A DNA stretch of 6,871 nucleotides from Spirochaetota bacterium. GTDB lineage: Bacteria > Spirochaetota > UBA4802 > UB4802. Below the pieces are notes generated by a model. That model was not told the DNA's origin, ran no database searches, and worked only from the letters and a program-made list of their open reading frames with translations. Position 1 is the first letter of the stretch. Each line of letters opens with the position of its first letter. The DNA is taken from positions 1 through 6,871 of the forward strand of contig JAGYNX010000103.1 in assembly GCA_018399855.1 (NCBI GenBank), given 5' to 3'. Shown in pieces: positions 1-5,142 of this stretch. Both the position numbers and the translations under genes were made by a program.

Positions 1-130
1 CGAGGTCAATTACCTTATGATGAATTTTGCCACCTGAAAATTTCATTTTTTTGGGTCTTTCCGGATTCCTGGGAATTGAAAATAATTTTTTATAACCGCA
101 GATAAATGAAATTAAGTGAAAAGTGAAAAA

Positions 131-170
131 TGTCATTCCCGTCCCCGCCTGCGTGGGGGCGGGAATGACA
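131..170. repeat. 40-bp hairpin palindrome, REP/MITE-like
   Basis: Arms 131-148 and 153-170 pair along all 18 positions around the loop CTGC. The outer 11 pairs (TGTCATTCCCG with CGGGAATGACA) are perfect Watson-Crick, and the inner arm is G+C-rich with two G-T wobbles. The surroundings are AT-rich, so the element stands out in composition. ATTCCC/GGGAAT hairpins are a recurrent kind of dispersed intergenic repeat in bacteria, as in the dRS3 repeats of Neisseria. I infer membership of such a family from appearance only. There is no T-run after it on either strand, so a terminator is less likely. Confidence 0.75.
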
Positions 171-254
171 GAGAGGTGATTTTGATGGTTTTCCCCAAAA
201 TTCCGGAATGAGCCATTAATCATATTTTATTTCTTACAAAAAGTAAAACAACAC

Positions 255-303
255 TTATCCCTTTATCCTTATATCCTTTCTCTGTACCTCTGCGCCTCTG
301 TGG
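255..303 (-). repeat. Short-period (8 bp) CAGAGG-type intergenic repeat
   Basis: Read on the - strand, the sequence falls into 8-bp units: CACAGAGG, CGCAGAGG, TACAGAGA, AAGGATAT, AAGGATAA, AGGGATAA. The first three share CAGAGR and the last three share RGGATA. Similar CACAGAGR-type tracts are, from memory, common in intergenic DNA of environmental genomes. It does not encode protein in any sustained frame. Related CGCAGAGG words recur at 1711-1730 on the + strand, on the other side of the acyl-CoA dehydrogenase gene. Confidence 0.55.
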
Positions 304-337
304 TTCTACTTATATACCCTGAAATTATAATATTGCC

Positions 338-367
338 TTGACAAATATGTTGATATTTTTTGATTAT
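338..367 (+). promoter_or_regulatory. Candidate sigma-70-type promoter of the acyl-CoA dehydrogenase gene
   Basis: A perfect -35 hexamer TTGACA lies at 338-343. Eighteen bases later GATTAT (362-367) matches the -10 consensus at 4 of 6 positions. The predicted start would fall about 45 bases before the ATG at 416, in AT-rich DNA. The -10 is mediocre, and TATTAT (365-370) is closer to consensus but at a long 21-base spacing. The perfect -35 and the placement just ahead of a strong Shine-Dalgarno site are the main support. Confidence 0.5.
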
Positions 368-400
368 TATACAAAGGAATATAAAAATATAAATACATAC

Positions 401-406
401 AAGGAG
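401..406 (+). promoter_or_regulatory. Shine-Dalgarno site fixing the start at 416
   Basis: AAGGAG lies 9 bases before the ATG at 416. The reading frame stays open upstream to a TTG at 338, but that TTG is part of the TTGACA promoter element and has no ribosome binding site. The protein also aligns with the usual family N-terminus (MDFxLTEEQ) only from 416. Confidence 0.85.
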
Positions 407-415
407 AATCGGCAT

Positions 416-1567
416 ATGGATTTCAATCTTACTGAAGAGCAGCAGATGGTACGGGACATGTGCAGAAAATTCGCTGATAATGAGCTTGCACCTGCCGCCG
501 AACATTATGACAGAACACACGAATTCCCATGGGATCACGTGAAAAAACTTGGTGAAATGGGTATGCTGGGTGTGGTATACCCGGAAGAATATAACGGTTC
601 TGGTATGGATTACCTGAGCTATGCTATCGCGGTTGAAGAATTATCACGTGGCTGCGCCACTAGCGGTGTTATAGTTTCAGCCCATAACTCACTCTGCCTT
701 TCACCCATTTATTATTTTGGCAACGAAGAACAGAAAAAGAAATACCTGTCAAAGCTCTGTACCGGCGAATGGCTTGGTTGTTTCGGAATCACCGAGCCCG
801 ACGCGGGTTCAGACGCTGCCGGCACAAAGACCACAGCAGAGTTCAAGAACGGCAAGTGGGTTCTTAATGGAACTAAAAACTTCATCACCAACGGTGGTGT
901 AGCCAACGTTGCCGTGGTAATCGCCGTAACAGAAAAAGGCATAGGACACAAAGGCCTCAGCATGTTTATCGTAGAGAGTGATACCCCGGGATATTCGGTC
1001 GGAAAAACCGAGGATAAACTGGGTATCTGCGCCTCTTCAACAACCGAACTTATCTTCGACAACTGTGAGGTACCCGAAGAGAACCTGCTGGGTAAAAAAG
1101 GTGACGGCTTCAAGATTGCCATGCATACCCTCGACGGTGGACGTGTGGGTATCGCTGCCCAGGCACTTGGTATCGCCCAGGCAGCAATGGACGCTTCTGT
1201 TACATACGCTAAAGAACGAAAACAGTTCAACCAGTCTCTTTCAAACATGCAGGCAATACAGTGGATGATTGCCGACATGGCCACAGAGATTGAAGCTGCC
1301 CGAATGCTCACTTACAGGGCCGCCTTCTATATCGGCAGGGGTGAAAGACGGCACCATTCTAAAGATGCCGCCATGGCCAAGCTGTATGCCTCTGAAGCTT
1401 CACACAGGGCCACCCATACGGCCATTCAGATATTCGGCGGATACGGATATATAAAAGAATATCCCGTTGAACGGTACTACAGGGATTCCCGAATAACTGA
1501 AATATACGAGGGAACATCAGAGATACAGAGGCTGGTTATCGCCAGTAACGTGATTAACAGTTACTGA
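416..1567 (+). CDS. Acyl-CoA dehydrogenase, short-chain/butyryl-CoA type
   Basis: This 383-residue flavoprotein is full length for the family. It should oxidise a short-chain acyl-CoA to the trans-2-enoyl-CoA with FAD, passing electrons to electron-transfer flavoprotein in the cytoplasm. Visible family marks are the N-terminal helical domain opening MDFNLTEEQQ, signature 1 GITEPDAGSDAAG (124-136) with ITNG (157-160) in the FAD-binding beta domain, the C-terminal helical domain with ERKQF (267-271), and signature 2 from Gln338 to Asp357 (QIFGGYGY). The catalytic base is the Glu of IYEGTSEIQR, Glu365, as in short- and medium-chain enzymes. The start at 416 is set by AAGGAG. It stands alone between its own promoter and terminator, with no etfAB or other beta-oxidation gene in view. 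Family assignment is certain. Chain length is inferred from overall resemblance to the Bcd/SCAD group, and a branched-chain enzyme is possible. Confidence 0.95.
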   Translation: MDFNLTEEQQMVRDMCRKFADNELAPAAEHYDRTHEFPWDHVKKLGEMGMLGVVYPEEYNGSGMDYLSYAIAVEELSRGCATSGVIVSAHNSLCLSPIYYFGNEEQKKKYLSKLCTGEWLGCFGITEPDAGSDAAGTKTTAEFKNGKWVLNGTKNFITNGGVANVAVVIAVTEKGIGHKGLSMFIVESDTPGYSVGKTEDKLGICASSTTELIFDNCEVPEENLLGKKGDGFKIAMHTLDGGRVGIAAQALGIAQAAMDASVTYAKERKQFNQSLSNMQAIQWMIADMATEIEAARMLTYRAAFYIGRGERRHHSKDAAMAKLYASEASHRATHTAIQIFGGYGYIKEYPVERYYRDSRITEIYEGTSEIQRLVIASNVINSY

Positions 1568-1601
1568 TAAATATTATTTGAATCGCAGGCACTGAACGCA
1601 C

Positions 1602-1636
1602 AAAAGCCACACTTGTCTAAACGGGTGTGGCTTTTT
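1602..1636 (+). terminator. Rho-independent terminator after the acyl-CoA dehydrogenase gene
   Basis: AAAAGCCACAC (1602-1612) pairs with GTGTGGCTTTT (1625-1635). The stem can be extended by TTGT/ACGG with two wobbles to a CTAA tetraloop (1617-1620). A TTTTT run closes the 3' side. It lies 34 bases after the stop codon. On the - strand the hairpin is followed by TTTTGTG, so it may also act weakly in the other direction. Confidence 0.9.
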
Positions 1637-1704
1637 ATATTATTGAAAAATGTGTCTCATTCCGGAATATCATAAAAAACTATTGAATAATGAAAACTAA
1701 ATTG

Positions 1705-1777
1705 GTATCACGCAGAGGCGCGGAAACGCTGAGGAAGGGCACAAACTCTCCGCGTTCCCCGCGTCTTTGCGTGATAC
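1705..1777. repeat. Imperfect inverted repeat with CGCAGAGG-type arms
   Basis: The terminal 10 bp are perfect inverted copies: GTATCACGCA (1705-1714) and TGCGTGATAC (1768-1777). Pairing continues inward for about 20 more bases with mismatches and one single-base shift, leaving a short centre around GAAGGGCACAAA. Each arm is made of 8-bp-like units of the kind CGCAGAGG/CGCGGAAA, related to the repeat at 255-303. It could be a miniature mobile element remnant or a dispersed intergenic repeat. No target-site duplication is obvious. Confidence 0.6.
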
Positions 1778-1845
1778 TATTATTAAAATTTCAAGGATTA
1801 CAAAAATTCCCTAATTCACTTTTCAATCGATTCTGATCACACATC

Positions 1846-1875
1846 ATCTGTGTCCATCTGCGTGTATCTGCGGTT
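1846..1875. repeat. 10-bp-period ATCTG repeat
   Basis: ATCTG occurs at 1846-1850, 1856-1860 and 1866-1870, exactly 10 bp apart with different 5-bp spacers, and the last copy leads into CGGTT. Read on the - strand the tract is AACCGCAGATA followed by CGCAGATGGA and CACAGATGAT. The block TATCTGCGGTT (1865-1875) recurs in inverted orientation at 94-104. The role is unknown. It resembles a common class of dispersed intergenic repeat. Confidence 0.5.
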
Positions 1876-1901
1876 AAAAATAATTTTGAAAATGCAGTCA
1901 T

Positions 1902-2243
1902 CTATTTATGCAGGTACTTCTTCTCAAACTCTTCTTTTGTGGTAATGGTGAAGAAGTTATCAAGCCTGGCGGTCTTGAAAATAGCACTTATTGATTTGTT
2001 CAAATCATAAAAAACAAGGTTAATACCCCTGCTGGTGGCACCATTCAGAAATTTAACCAGTGTCCCGATTGCCGACGAGTCAATGAACTGAAGATTTTTG
2101 CAGTTTATCCCGATAACTTCAGGATTATTTTCCACAACTACTTGCCACTTCTTTTCTACGGTACTGATTGAATCAAGATCGAATTCGCCAATAAGCTCAA
2201 GGATCACCACTTTATCCATTTCATTGATTTTTACATCGATCAT
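1902..2243 (-). CDS. STAS-domain protein, anti-sigma-factor-antagonist type
   Basis: This 113-residue protein is a single STAS domain of typical SpoIIAA/RsbV length. Such proteins bind a partner kinase or regulator when unphosphorylated and are released when a serine is phosphorylated. Seen here are strand-rich openings (VVILELIGEFDLDS, 12-25), the core motif FIDSSAIGTLVKF (53-65) and a C-terminal helix. Ser56 in IDSS aligns with the phosphorylated serine of SpoIIAA, so the switch looks intact. No RsbW-like kinase or PP2C phosphatase is in the window. It lies 137 bp after cheW, behind a candidate promoter and hairpin, so it may be transcribed on its own or as the tail of the che operon. The Shine-Dalgarno match (CAGG, 6 bases before the ATG) is weak. 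The family is clear; the partner and output are unknown. Confidence 0.85.
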   Translation of the reverse strand: MIDVKINEMDKVVILELIGEFDLDSISTVEKKWQVVVENNPEVIGINCKNLQFIDSSAIGTLVKFLNGATSRGINLVFYDLNKSISAIFKTARLDNFFTITTKEEFEKKYLHK

Positions 2244-2280
2244 CTGAACCTGCTTTCATGAATAATATTTAAAACAAATC

Positions 2281-2303
2281 ACCCCTTCAGAACAAGAAGG
2301 GGT
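2281..2303 (-). terminator. Hairpin before the STAS gene: terminator or 5'-UTR structure
   Basis: ACCCCTTC (2281-2288) and GAAGGGGT (2296-2303) form a perfect 8-bp stem with a 7-base loop. In the - strand direction it is followed by GATTTGTTTT, an imperfect U-rich tail. It could end the che operon or attenuate transcription into the STAS gene 37 bp further on. If the promoter at 2316-2344 is real, the hairpin sits in that transcript's leader. Confidence 0.5.
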
Positions 2304-2315
2304 TACGCTGTAATC

Positions 2316-2344
2316 ATCATGTACTTTCTGACAATATATGTCAA
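2316..2344 (-). promoter_or_regulatory. Candidate promoter for the STAS gene with overlapping palindrome
   Basis: On the - strand TTGACA (2344-2339) is followed after 17 bases by CATGAT (2321-2316), 6/6 and 4/6 matches to sigma-70-type hexamers. The -35 overlaps the perfect inverted repeat TGACA-ATATA-TGTCA (2329-2343), a plausible operator for a dimeric regulator. No particular regulator can be named. It would give a leader of about 65 bases containing the hairpin at 2281-2303. Confidence 0.4.
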
Positions 2345-2380
2345 AAATATTTTTATTTTAAAACAGAAAATACGGGCCGT

Positions 2381-2890
2381 TTATTTCACAAGTTCCATTT
2401 TCTCAAGTTCTTCACTACTGAGTATCTTATCCACATTGAGAACGATTACAAGATCTTCATCTATGCGTCCGATTCCCTTTATATAATCTGTTCTTATGTT
2501 GGCACTGAAATGCGGGGTATCCTGAATATTTTTAATGGGTATATCTACTACGTCAGCAACTGAATCTACGATCATACCAACCATGTAGCCCTTTACTTCT
2601 ACGATCAGGATAACGGTAAAGTTATCATAATCCTTTTCTTCCATTCCAAAACGCAGACGCATGTCAACAACCGGCACCACGGTTCCACGTAGATTAATTA
2701 CCCCTTTCATGAATTCCATGCTGTTGGGAACATGGGTTATCCCTGTCATACCAATGATTTCCTGCACCCGCAGTACTTCAACACCATAGGTTTCTCTGGC
2801 TATGAGAAATGTAACGTACTGGTTAGTTTCAACCTCTTCGTTATCATTATTCATCGTTCTTTTCTTAACATGTTCATCAACCTGGCTCAT
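2381..2890 (-). CDS. cheW: Chemotaxis coupling protein CheW, copy B
   Basis: CheW links the CheA kinase to chemoreceptors in the membrane-associated array. This 169-residue copy has a ~22-residue polar, charged N-terminal extension, then a complete CheW domain: QYVTFLIARETYGVEV (24-39), VQEIIGMT, and MKGVINLRGTVVPVVDMR (61-78), with the conserved Arg at 68. It ends near a DLVIVLNVDKIL strand. It is about 85% identical (124 of 146 aligned residues, no gaps) to the other CheW at 4217-4744, and the two differ mostly in the N-terminal tail and the extreme C-terminus. GGAGG lies 4 bases before the ATG. It is separated from cheD by 148 bp of inverted repeats, unlike the 9-17 bp gaps elsewhere, so its expression may be tuned separately. 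Confidence 0.95.
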   Translation of the reverse strand: MSQVDEHVKKRTMNNDNEEVETNQYVTFLIARETYGVEVLRVQEIIGMTGITHVPNSMEFMKGVINLRGTVVPVVDMRLRFGMEEKDYDNFTVILIVEVKGYMVGMIVDSVADVVDIPIKNIQDTPHFSANIRTDYIKGIGRIDEDLVIVLNVDKILSSEELEKMELVK

Positions 2891-2923
2891 AGAACCTCCA
2901 CATCATTATCAGCATTTCTTATC

Positions 2924-2982
2924 AAACCGGTTACTGCGGTTTACTGGTATTAATATACTTACAAGTACGCGCAATCACCAGT
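2924..2982. repeat. Nested inverted repeats between cheD and cheW copy B
   Basis: AAACCG (2924-2929) pairs with CGGTTT (2937-2942) around a 7-base loop, and immediately beside it ACTGGT (2943-2948) pairs with ACCAGT (2977-2982) around 28 bases. These may form leader or spacer structures in the - strand mRNA. Individually each could be chance, since only 6 bp pair in each. Confidence 0.3.
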
Positions 2983-3015
2983 TTTTTACATTAAAAATTC
3001 CGGGAATTGGTAGCA

Positions 3016-3045
3016 CGTGTAAGCAGGAAATGTCCTACTTACACG
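3016..3045 (-). other. Stable hairpin spanning the stop codon of cheD
   Basis: On the - strand CGTGTAAGTAGGA (3045-3033) pairs over 13 positions with TCCTGCTTACACG (3028-3016), with only one G-U wobble and a CATT tetraloop. The stop codon TAA of cheD (3041-3039) lies inside the first arm. No U-run follows directly. The nearest, AATTTTTAA around 2996, is about 20 bases on, after a weak 5-bp AATTC-CCG-GAATT hairpin. It may stabilise or process the mRNA, or terminate a fraction of transcripts before cheW. Confidence 0.6.
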
Positions 3046-3596
3046 GGTAGTGTGATCCTGTGCTGGATCTCCGCGGTGACCACCTTCTGGATGTCCACAA
3101 CTGATGTTGATTTTTTAAGGAACACCTTGCCTGATTTTACATCCATGTATACCTTACGGGTAAAGTGTCCCCCGGTATCACTCTGGACAATTGGAATATC
3201 TTCCATTTCAAGCAGCATAAAAGCGTGTGATACATTATCGAATGGTATCTTCATTGTACTGTCTTTCATGCATTCCATAACAGAACCGCCGCCGAATATT
3301 TTCGCGGTGATATTTTTTCGCAGGGCCCCTCTTTTCTCCATGGTGTTGAGGAGTGTGTCTATGGCATTGATCCCGTACTTGTCTGAATTACTCAGGGTGT
3401 AGCTTCCCACAAGCACCCTGCCGGGAAGCATGAAATGATTCATACCCGCGATGCCCTTCTCAGCGTCATGCAGGCATATGGCAACACATGAACCCAGGAG
3501 TGTACTTATTATCTCTTTTGAATCTGATACGTAGTATTCTCCCGCGTTGATAGATACCATTTTTTTCTCAAAGTGATGGCTGTATTGTTCATGCAT
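3039..3596 (-). CDS. cheD: Chemoreceptor glutamine deamidase CheD, canonical
   Basis: CheD deamidates, and in some cases hydrolyses, glutamines on chemoreceptors in the cytoplasm. In CheC-containing species it also exchanges between receptors and CheC. This 185-residue copy has a full active-site region, TLLGSCVAICLHD (32-44) and GMNHFMLPG (51-59). Cys37 and His54 lie 17 residues apart, the spacing of Cys27/His44 in Thermotoga CheD. Ser31 stands where that enzyme has its catalytic Thr21. Further family marks are KIFGGGSVM (99-107 by rough count) and GGHFTRKV near the C-terminus. GGGAGG lies 6 bases before the ATG, and the gene starts 15 bp after the other cheD-like gene. I expect this to be the working enzyme of the pair. 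The N-terminus has several His/Lys residues and is slightly longer than the minimal family. Confidence 0.93.
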   Translation of the reverse strand: MHEQYSHHFEKKMVSINAGEYYVSDSKEIISTLLGSCVAICLHDAEKGIAGMNHFMLPGRVLVGSYTLSNSDKYGINAIDTLLNTMEKRGALRKNITAKIFGGGSVMECMKDSTMKIPFDNVSHAFMLLEMEDIPIVQSDTGGHFTRKVYMDVKSGKVFLKKSTSVVDIQKVVTAEIQHRITLPV

Positions 3597-3611
3597 CGTA
3601 TCCCTCCCGGA

Positions 3612-4199
3612 TCAGAACATTATTACATCGCCGTAGGTATCGCCGCTTCGAAATACCTGGTCAACGTATTGCTTCTCTAGCTCAATAAATTTTGACGCGT
3701 CCATATTGTTCTCCAGTAATTTCATAAAGACCTTTCCGTCAACCGGAGAGAACAACACTTTTCGCCGGTGACGTCCCCCCAGGCTTTCCTTGATGATGGG
3801 TATCCCCTCGTTTCTGAAGTAATCATGAAGAAATGTAATGTTACTTCTTGAAAGGGTTAAAGGGTTATTATCTGTACCCGGATAACTCCCCGCGCCGAAG
3901 AGTTTTGCTTTCAGGTCTTTCCTGTCCCCCCCCAGTTTTACGATCTCTCCCATGATGTATTCTATCTTTAATATACCTTCTTTTGATATGTCATCAAAAA
4001 GAATGTCCTCTGTTCCCTGGGTACCGGGTATTATGAAGTGTCCCATTCCCCCAATACGCCGGCCGGGATCATACAGGCATACAACCGCCGTGATGCCGGC
4101 GATTGAGCCCATCAGGCACTTCTGATCTGTTACGTAATAGTCACCCGGATGCAGCATGTACATGGGGACACCGTATTTACTGTTTTCCTTGCGTAGCAT
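3612..4199 (-). CDS. CheD-like protein lacking the catalytic cysteine (predicted pseudoenzyme)
   Basis: This 195-residue protein has the CheD fold marks: MLHPGDYYVTD (15-25), CLYDPGRRIGGMGHFIIPG (41-59), KAKLFGAG and GGRHRRKV near the C-terminus. It lines up without gaps with the canonical CheD in the active-site region. There the GSCVAIC segment reads GITAVVC: Thr37 (codon ACG at 4091-4089) replaces the catalytic Cys, Gly31 stands at the Thr/Ser position, and only His54 remains. GMNHF is also GMGHF, and FGGG is FGAG. It is therefore unlikely to deamidate by the known mechanism. The frame is intact and the length normal, so it is not a decaying gene. It may bind receptors, CheC-like proteins or the active CheD. 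The Shine-Dalgarno (GGTAGG) is weaker than for its neighbours. It is much more diverged from the other CheD (roughly 30% identity by eye) than the two CheWs are from each other. Confidence 0.88.
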   Translation of the reverse strand: MLRKENSKYGVPMYMLHPGDYYVTDQKCLMGSIAGITAVVCLYDPGRRIGGMGHFIIPGTQGTEDILFDDISKEGILKIEYIMGEIVKLGGDRKDLKAKLFGAGSYPGTDNNPLTLSRSNITFLHDYFRNEGIPIIKESLGGRHRRKVLFSPVDGKVFMKLLENNMDASKFIELEKQYVDQVFRSGDTYGDVIMF

Positions 4200-4216
4200 C
4201 TTTGCCTACCGCTTAA

Positions 4217-4744
4217 TTACTGTTTTATTGTTCCCTGTTCGATTTTCTCGATCTCTTCGTGACTCAGAATTTTATCCACGTCGAGTACTATCACCAGGTC
4301 TTCTTCTATTCTGCCGATTCCCTTGATGTAGTCGGTTCGAATGCTGGCACTGAAATGAGGGGTATCCTGAATATCTTTTACCGGGATATTCACCACGTCA
4401 GAAACAGAATCGACGATCATTCCGATCATGGTACCCTTTACCTCAACGATGAGAATAACGGTAAAATTGTCATAGTCCTTTTCGTCCATGGCAAAACGAA
4501 GCCGCATGTCAACAACGGGAACCACTGTGCCCCTCAGGTTGATCACACCTTTCATAAAGTGCATACTGTTTGGCACCTGGGTTACCCTGGTCATGCCGAT
4601 TATCTCCTGCACCCGCAGCACTTCTACGCCGTACACTTCGCTTCCTATGAGAAAGGTAACATACTGGTTGGTATCTACCGCGTCATTTAAATCGTTATAT
4701 ACCTGCTGTTTGTCTACAGTTTCTGCCTGTACTGATTCGCTCAT
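4217..4744 (-). CDS. cheW: Chemotaxis coupling protein CheW, copy A
   Basis: This is a 175-residue CheW that couples receptors to CheA in the signalling array. A ~25-residue acidic, glutamine-rich N-terminal extension precedes the domain: QYVTFLIGSEVYGVEV (27-42), then MKGVINLRGTVVPVVDMR (64-81) with the conserved Arg at 71. It ends with DLVIVLDVDKIL and a short charged helix. It is about 85% identical over 146 residues to copy B. Most differences are conservative, which suggests both are under selection and share partners. AAAGGAGG, overlapping the cheY stop codon, lies 5 bases before the ATG and suggests coupled translation. It starts 11 bp after cheY and ends 17 bp before the CheD-like gene. 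Confidence 0.95.
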   Translation of the reverse strand: MSESVQAETVDKQQVYNDLNDAVDTNQYVTFLIGSEVYGVEVLRVQEIIGMTRVTQVPNSMHFMKGVINLRGTVVPVVDMRLRFAMDEKDYDNFTVILIVEVKGTMIGMIVDSVSDVVNIPVKDIQDTPHFSASIRTDYIKGIGRIEEDLVIVLDVDKILSHEEIEKIEQGTIKQ

Positions 4745-4755
4745 GTCATCCTCCT

Positions 4756-5133
4756 TTAACGAATTAATCTTTGTACTGTTGTCTTAAGGGCAGAGGGCTC
4801 AAATGGTTTTACCAGCCAGCCCGACGCTCCCGCGTTTTTGCCCTCTTCTATTTTCGCGGACCCGGATTCTGTTGTCAGTATTATAACTGGTGTAAACTGG
4901 TCCGTTTTGCGAAACTCTTTTACGAAACTGATCCCGTCCATCTCGGGCATATTCACGTCAACGATGCACATTGCCACATCCTCTCCCTTGCTGCAGATAT
5001 CCTGGATCTTATTCAGTCCGTCAAATCCGTTCTCTGCCGGTGTAATGGGATACCCCAGTTCTTTGAGAGTATGCTGCACACTCATTCGTATTGTATTGGA
5101 ATCATCGATTACCATTATGTGTTTCACCTTCAT
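4756..5133 (-). CDS. cheY: Response regulator CheY, stand-alone receiver domain
   Basis: This 125-residue receiver domain has no output domain. It should accept phosphate from CheA and act on the flagellar motor switch. All active-site residues are present: Asp10-Asp11 in VIDDSN, the phospho-acceptor Asp59 in IVDVNMPEMDG, Thr87 in ILTTES, and Lys109 in LVKPF. Thr87 and Lys109 have the same numbers as in E. coli CheY. Trp106 replaces the signalling Tyr106 of E. coli, a common aromatic variant. It lies 9 bp after the STAS gene and 11 bp before cheW. The ribosome site is unusual: a run of six G directly abuts the ATG (GAAAGGGGGG). Its place beside cheA makes it the likely cognate regulator. A role other than motor control cannot be excluded. 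Confidence 0.95.
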   Translation of the reverse strand: MKVKHIMVIDDSNTIRMSVQHTLKELGYPITPAENGFDGLNKIQDICSKGEDVAMCIVDVNMPEMDGISFVKEFRKTDQFTPVIILTTESGSAKIEEGKNAGASGWLVKPFEPSALKTTVQRLIR

Positions 5134-5142
5134 CCCCCCTTT

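Larger units (their letters stand above)
1..415. other. Non-coding region upstream of the acyl-CoA dehydrogenase gene
   Basis: I see no convincing gene here. The region is AT-rich and holds a 40-bp hairpin palindrome (131-170), a short-period CAGAGG-type repeat read on the - strand (255-303), a palindrome ATTCCGGAAT (200-209) and a promoter with Shine-Dalgarno site for the + strand gene (338-406). The first ~105 bases could include the end of a gene entering from the left, since + frame 2 stops at 35-37 and + frame 1 stays open to 103-105. A short - strand frame also opens with ATG at 46 and runs off the edge. None is long enough to judge. Confidence 0.7.
1568..1901. other. Convergent intergenic region
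   Basis: This 334-bp stretch separates the + strand acyl-CoA dehydrogenase gene from the - strand STAS gene and has no credible reading frame. It contains a rho-independent terminator (1602-1636), the palindrome ATTCCGGAAT (1659-1668), an imperfect inverted repeat (1705-1777) and a 10-bp-period repeat of ATCTG (1846-1870). Between 1778 and 1845 I see only AT-rich sequence. Confidence 0.75.

Noticed and set aside
1..46. Possible gene on the - strand starting with ATG at 46 and leaving the window, or the tail of a + strand gene stopping at 35-37
   Set aside because: Only about 15 codons are visible either way. A weak GGAAAG precedes the ATG, but this is too little to call.
338..415. N-terminal extension of the acyl-CoA dehydrogenase from a TTG at 338
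   Set aside because: The TTG is part of a TTGACA promoter element, has no ribosome site, and the added 26 residues do not match the family. AAGGAG before the ATG at 416 decides the start.
269..538. 89-residue - strand frame across the start of the acyl-CoA dehydrogenase gene
   Set aside because: It overlaps the promoter and 5' end of a well-supported gene and runs into a repeat tract. The hydrophobic stretch comes from AT-rich DNA.
712..1311. 199-residue open frame on the - strand inside the acyl-CoA dehydrogenase gene
   Set aside because: It lies wholly antisense to a certain gene, has no ribosome site or recognisable domain, and its residue make-up is that of an antisense shadow.
1846..1875. 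CRISPR-like array from the regular ATCTG spacing
   Set aside because: The repeats are 5 bp with 5-bp spacers and only three copies, far below any CRISPR repeat or spacer size. No cas gene is present.
2919..2943. Sigma-28-like promoter (TAAA, then GATAA) before cheW copy B on the - strand
   Set aside because: The gap between TAAA and GATAA is 16 bases, about two short of the flagellar sigma consensus, and the GCC before GATAA is absent.
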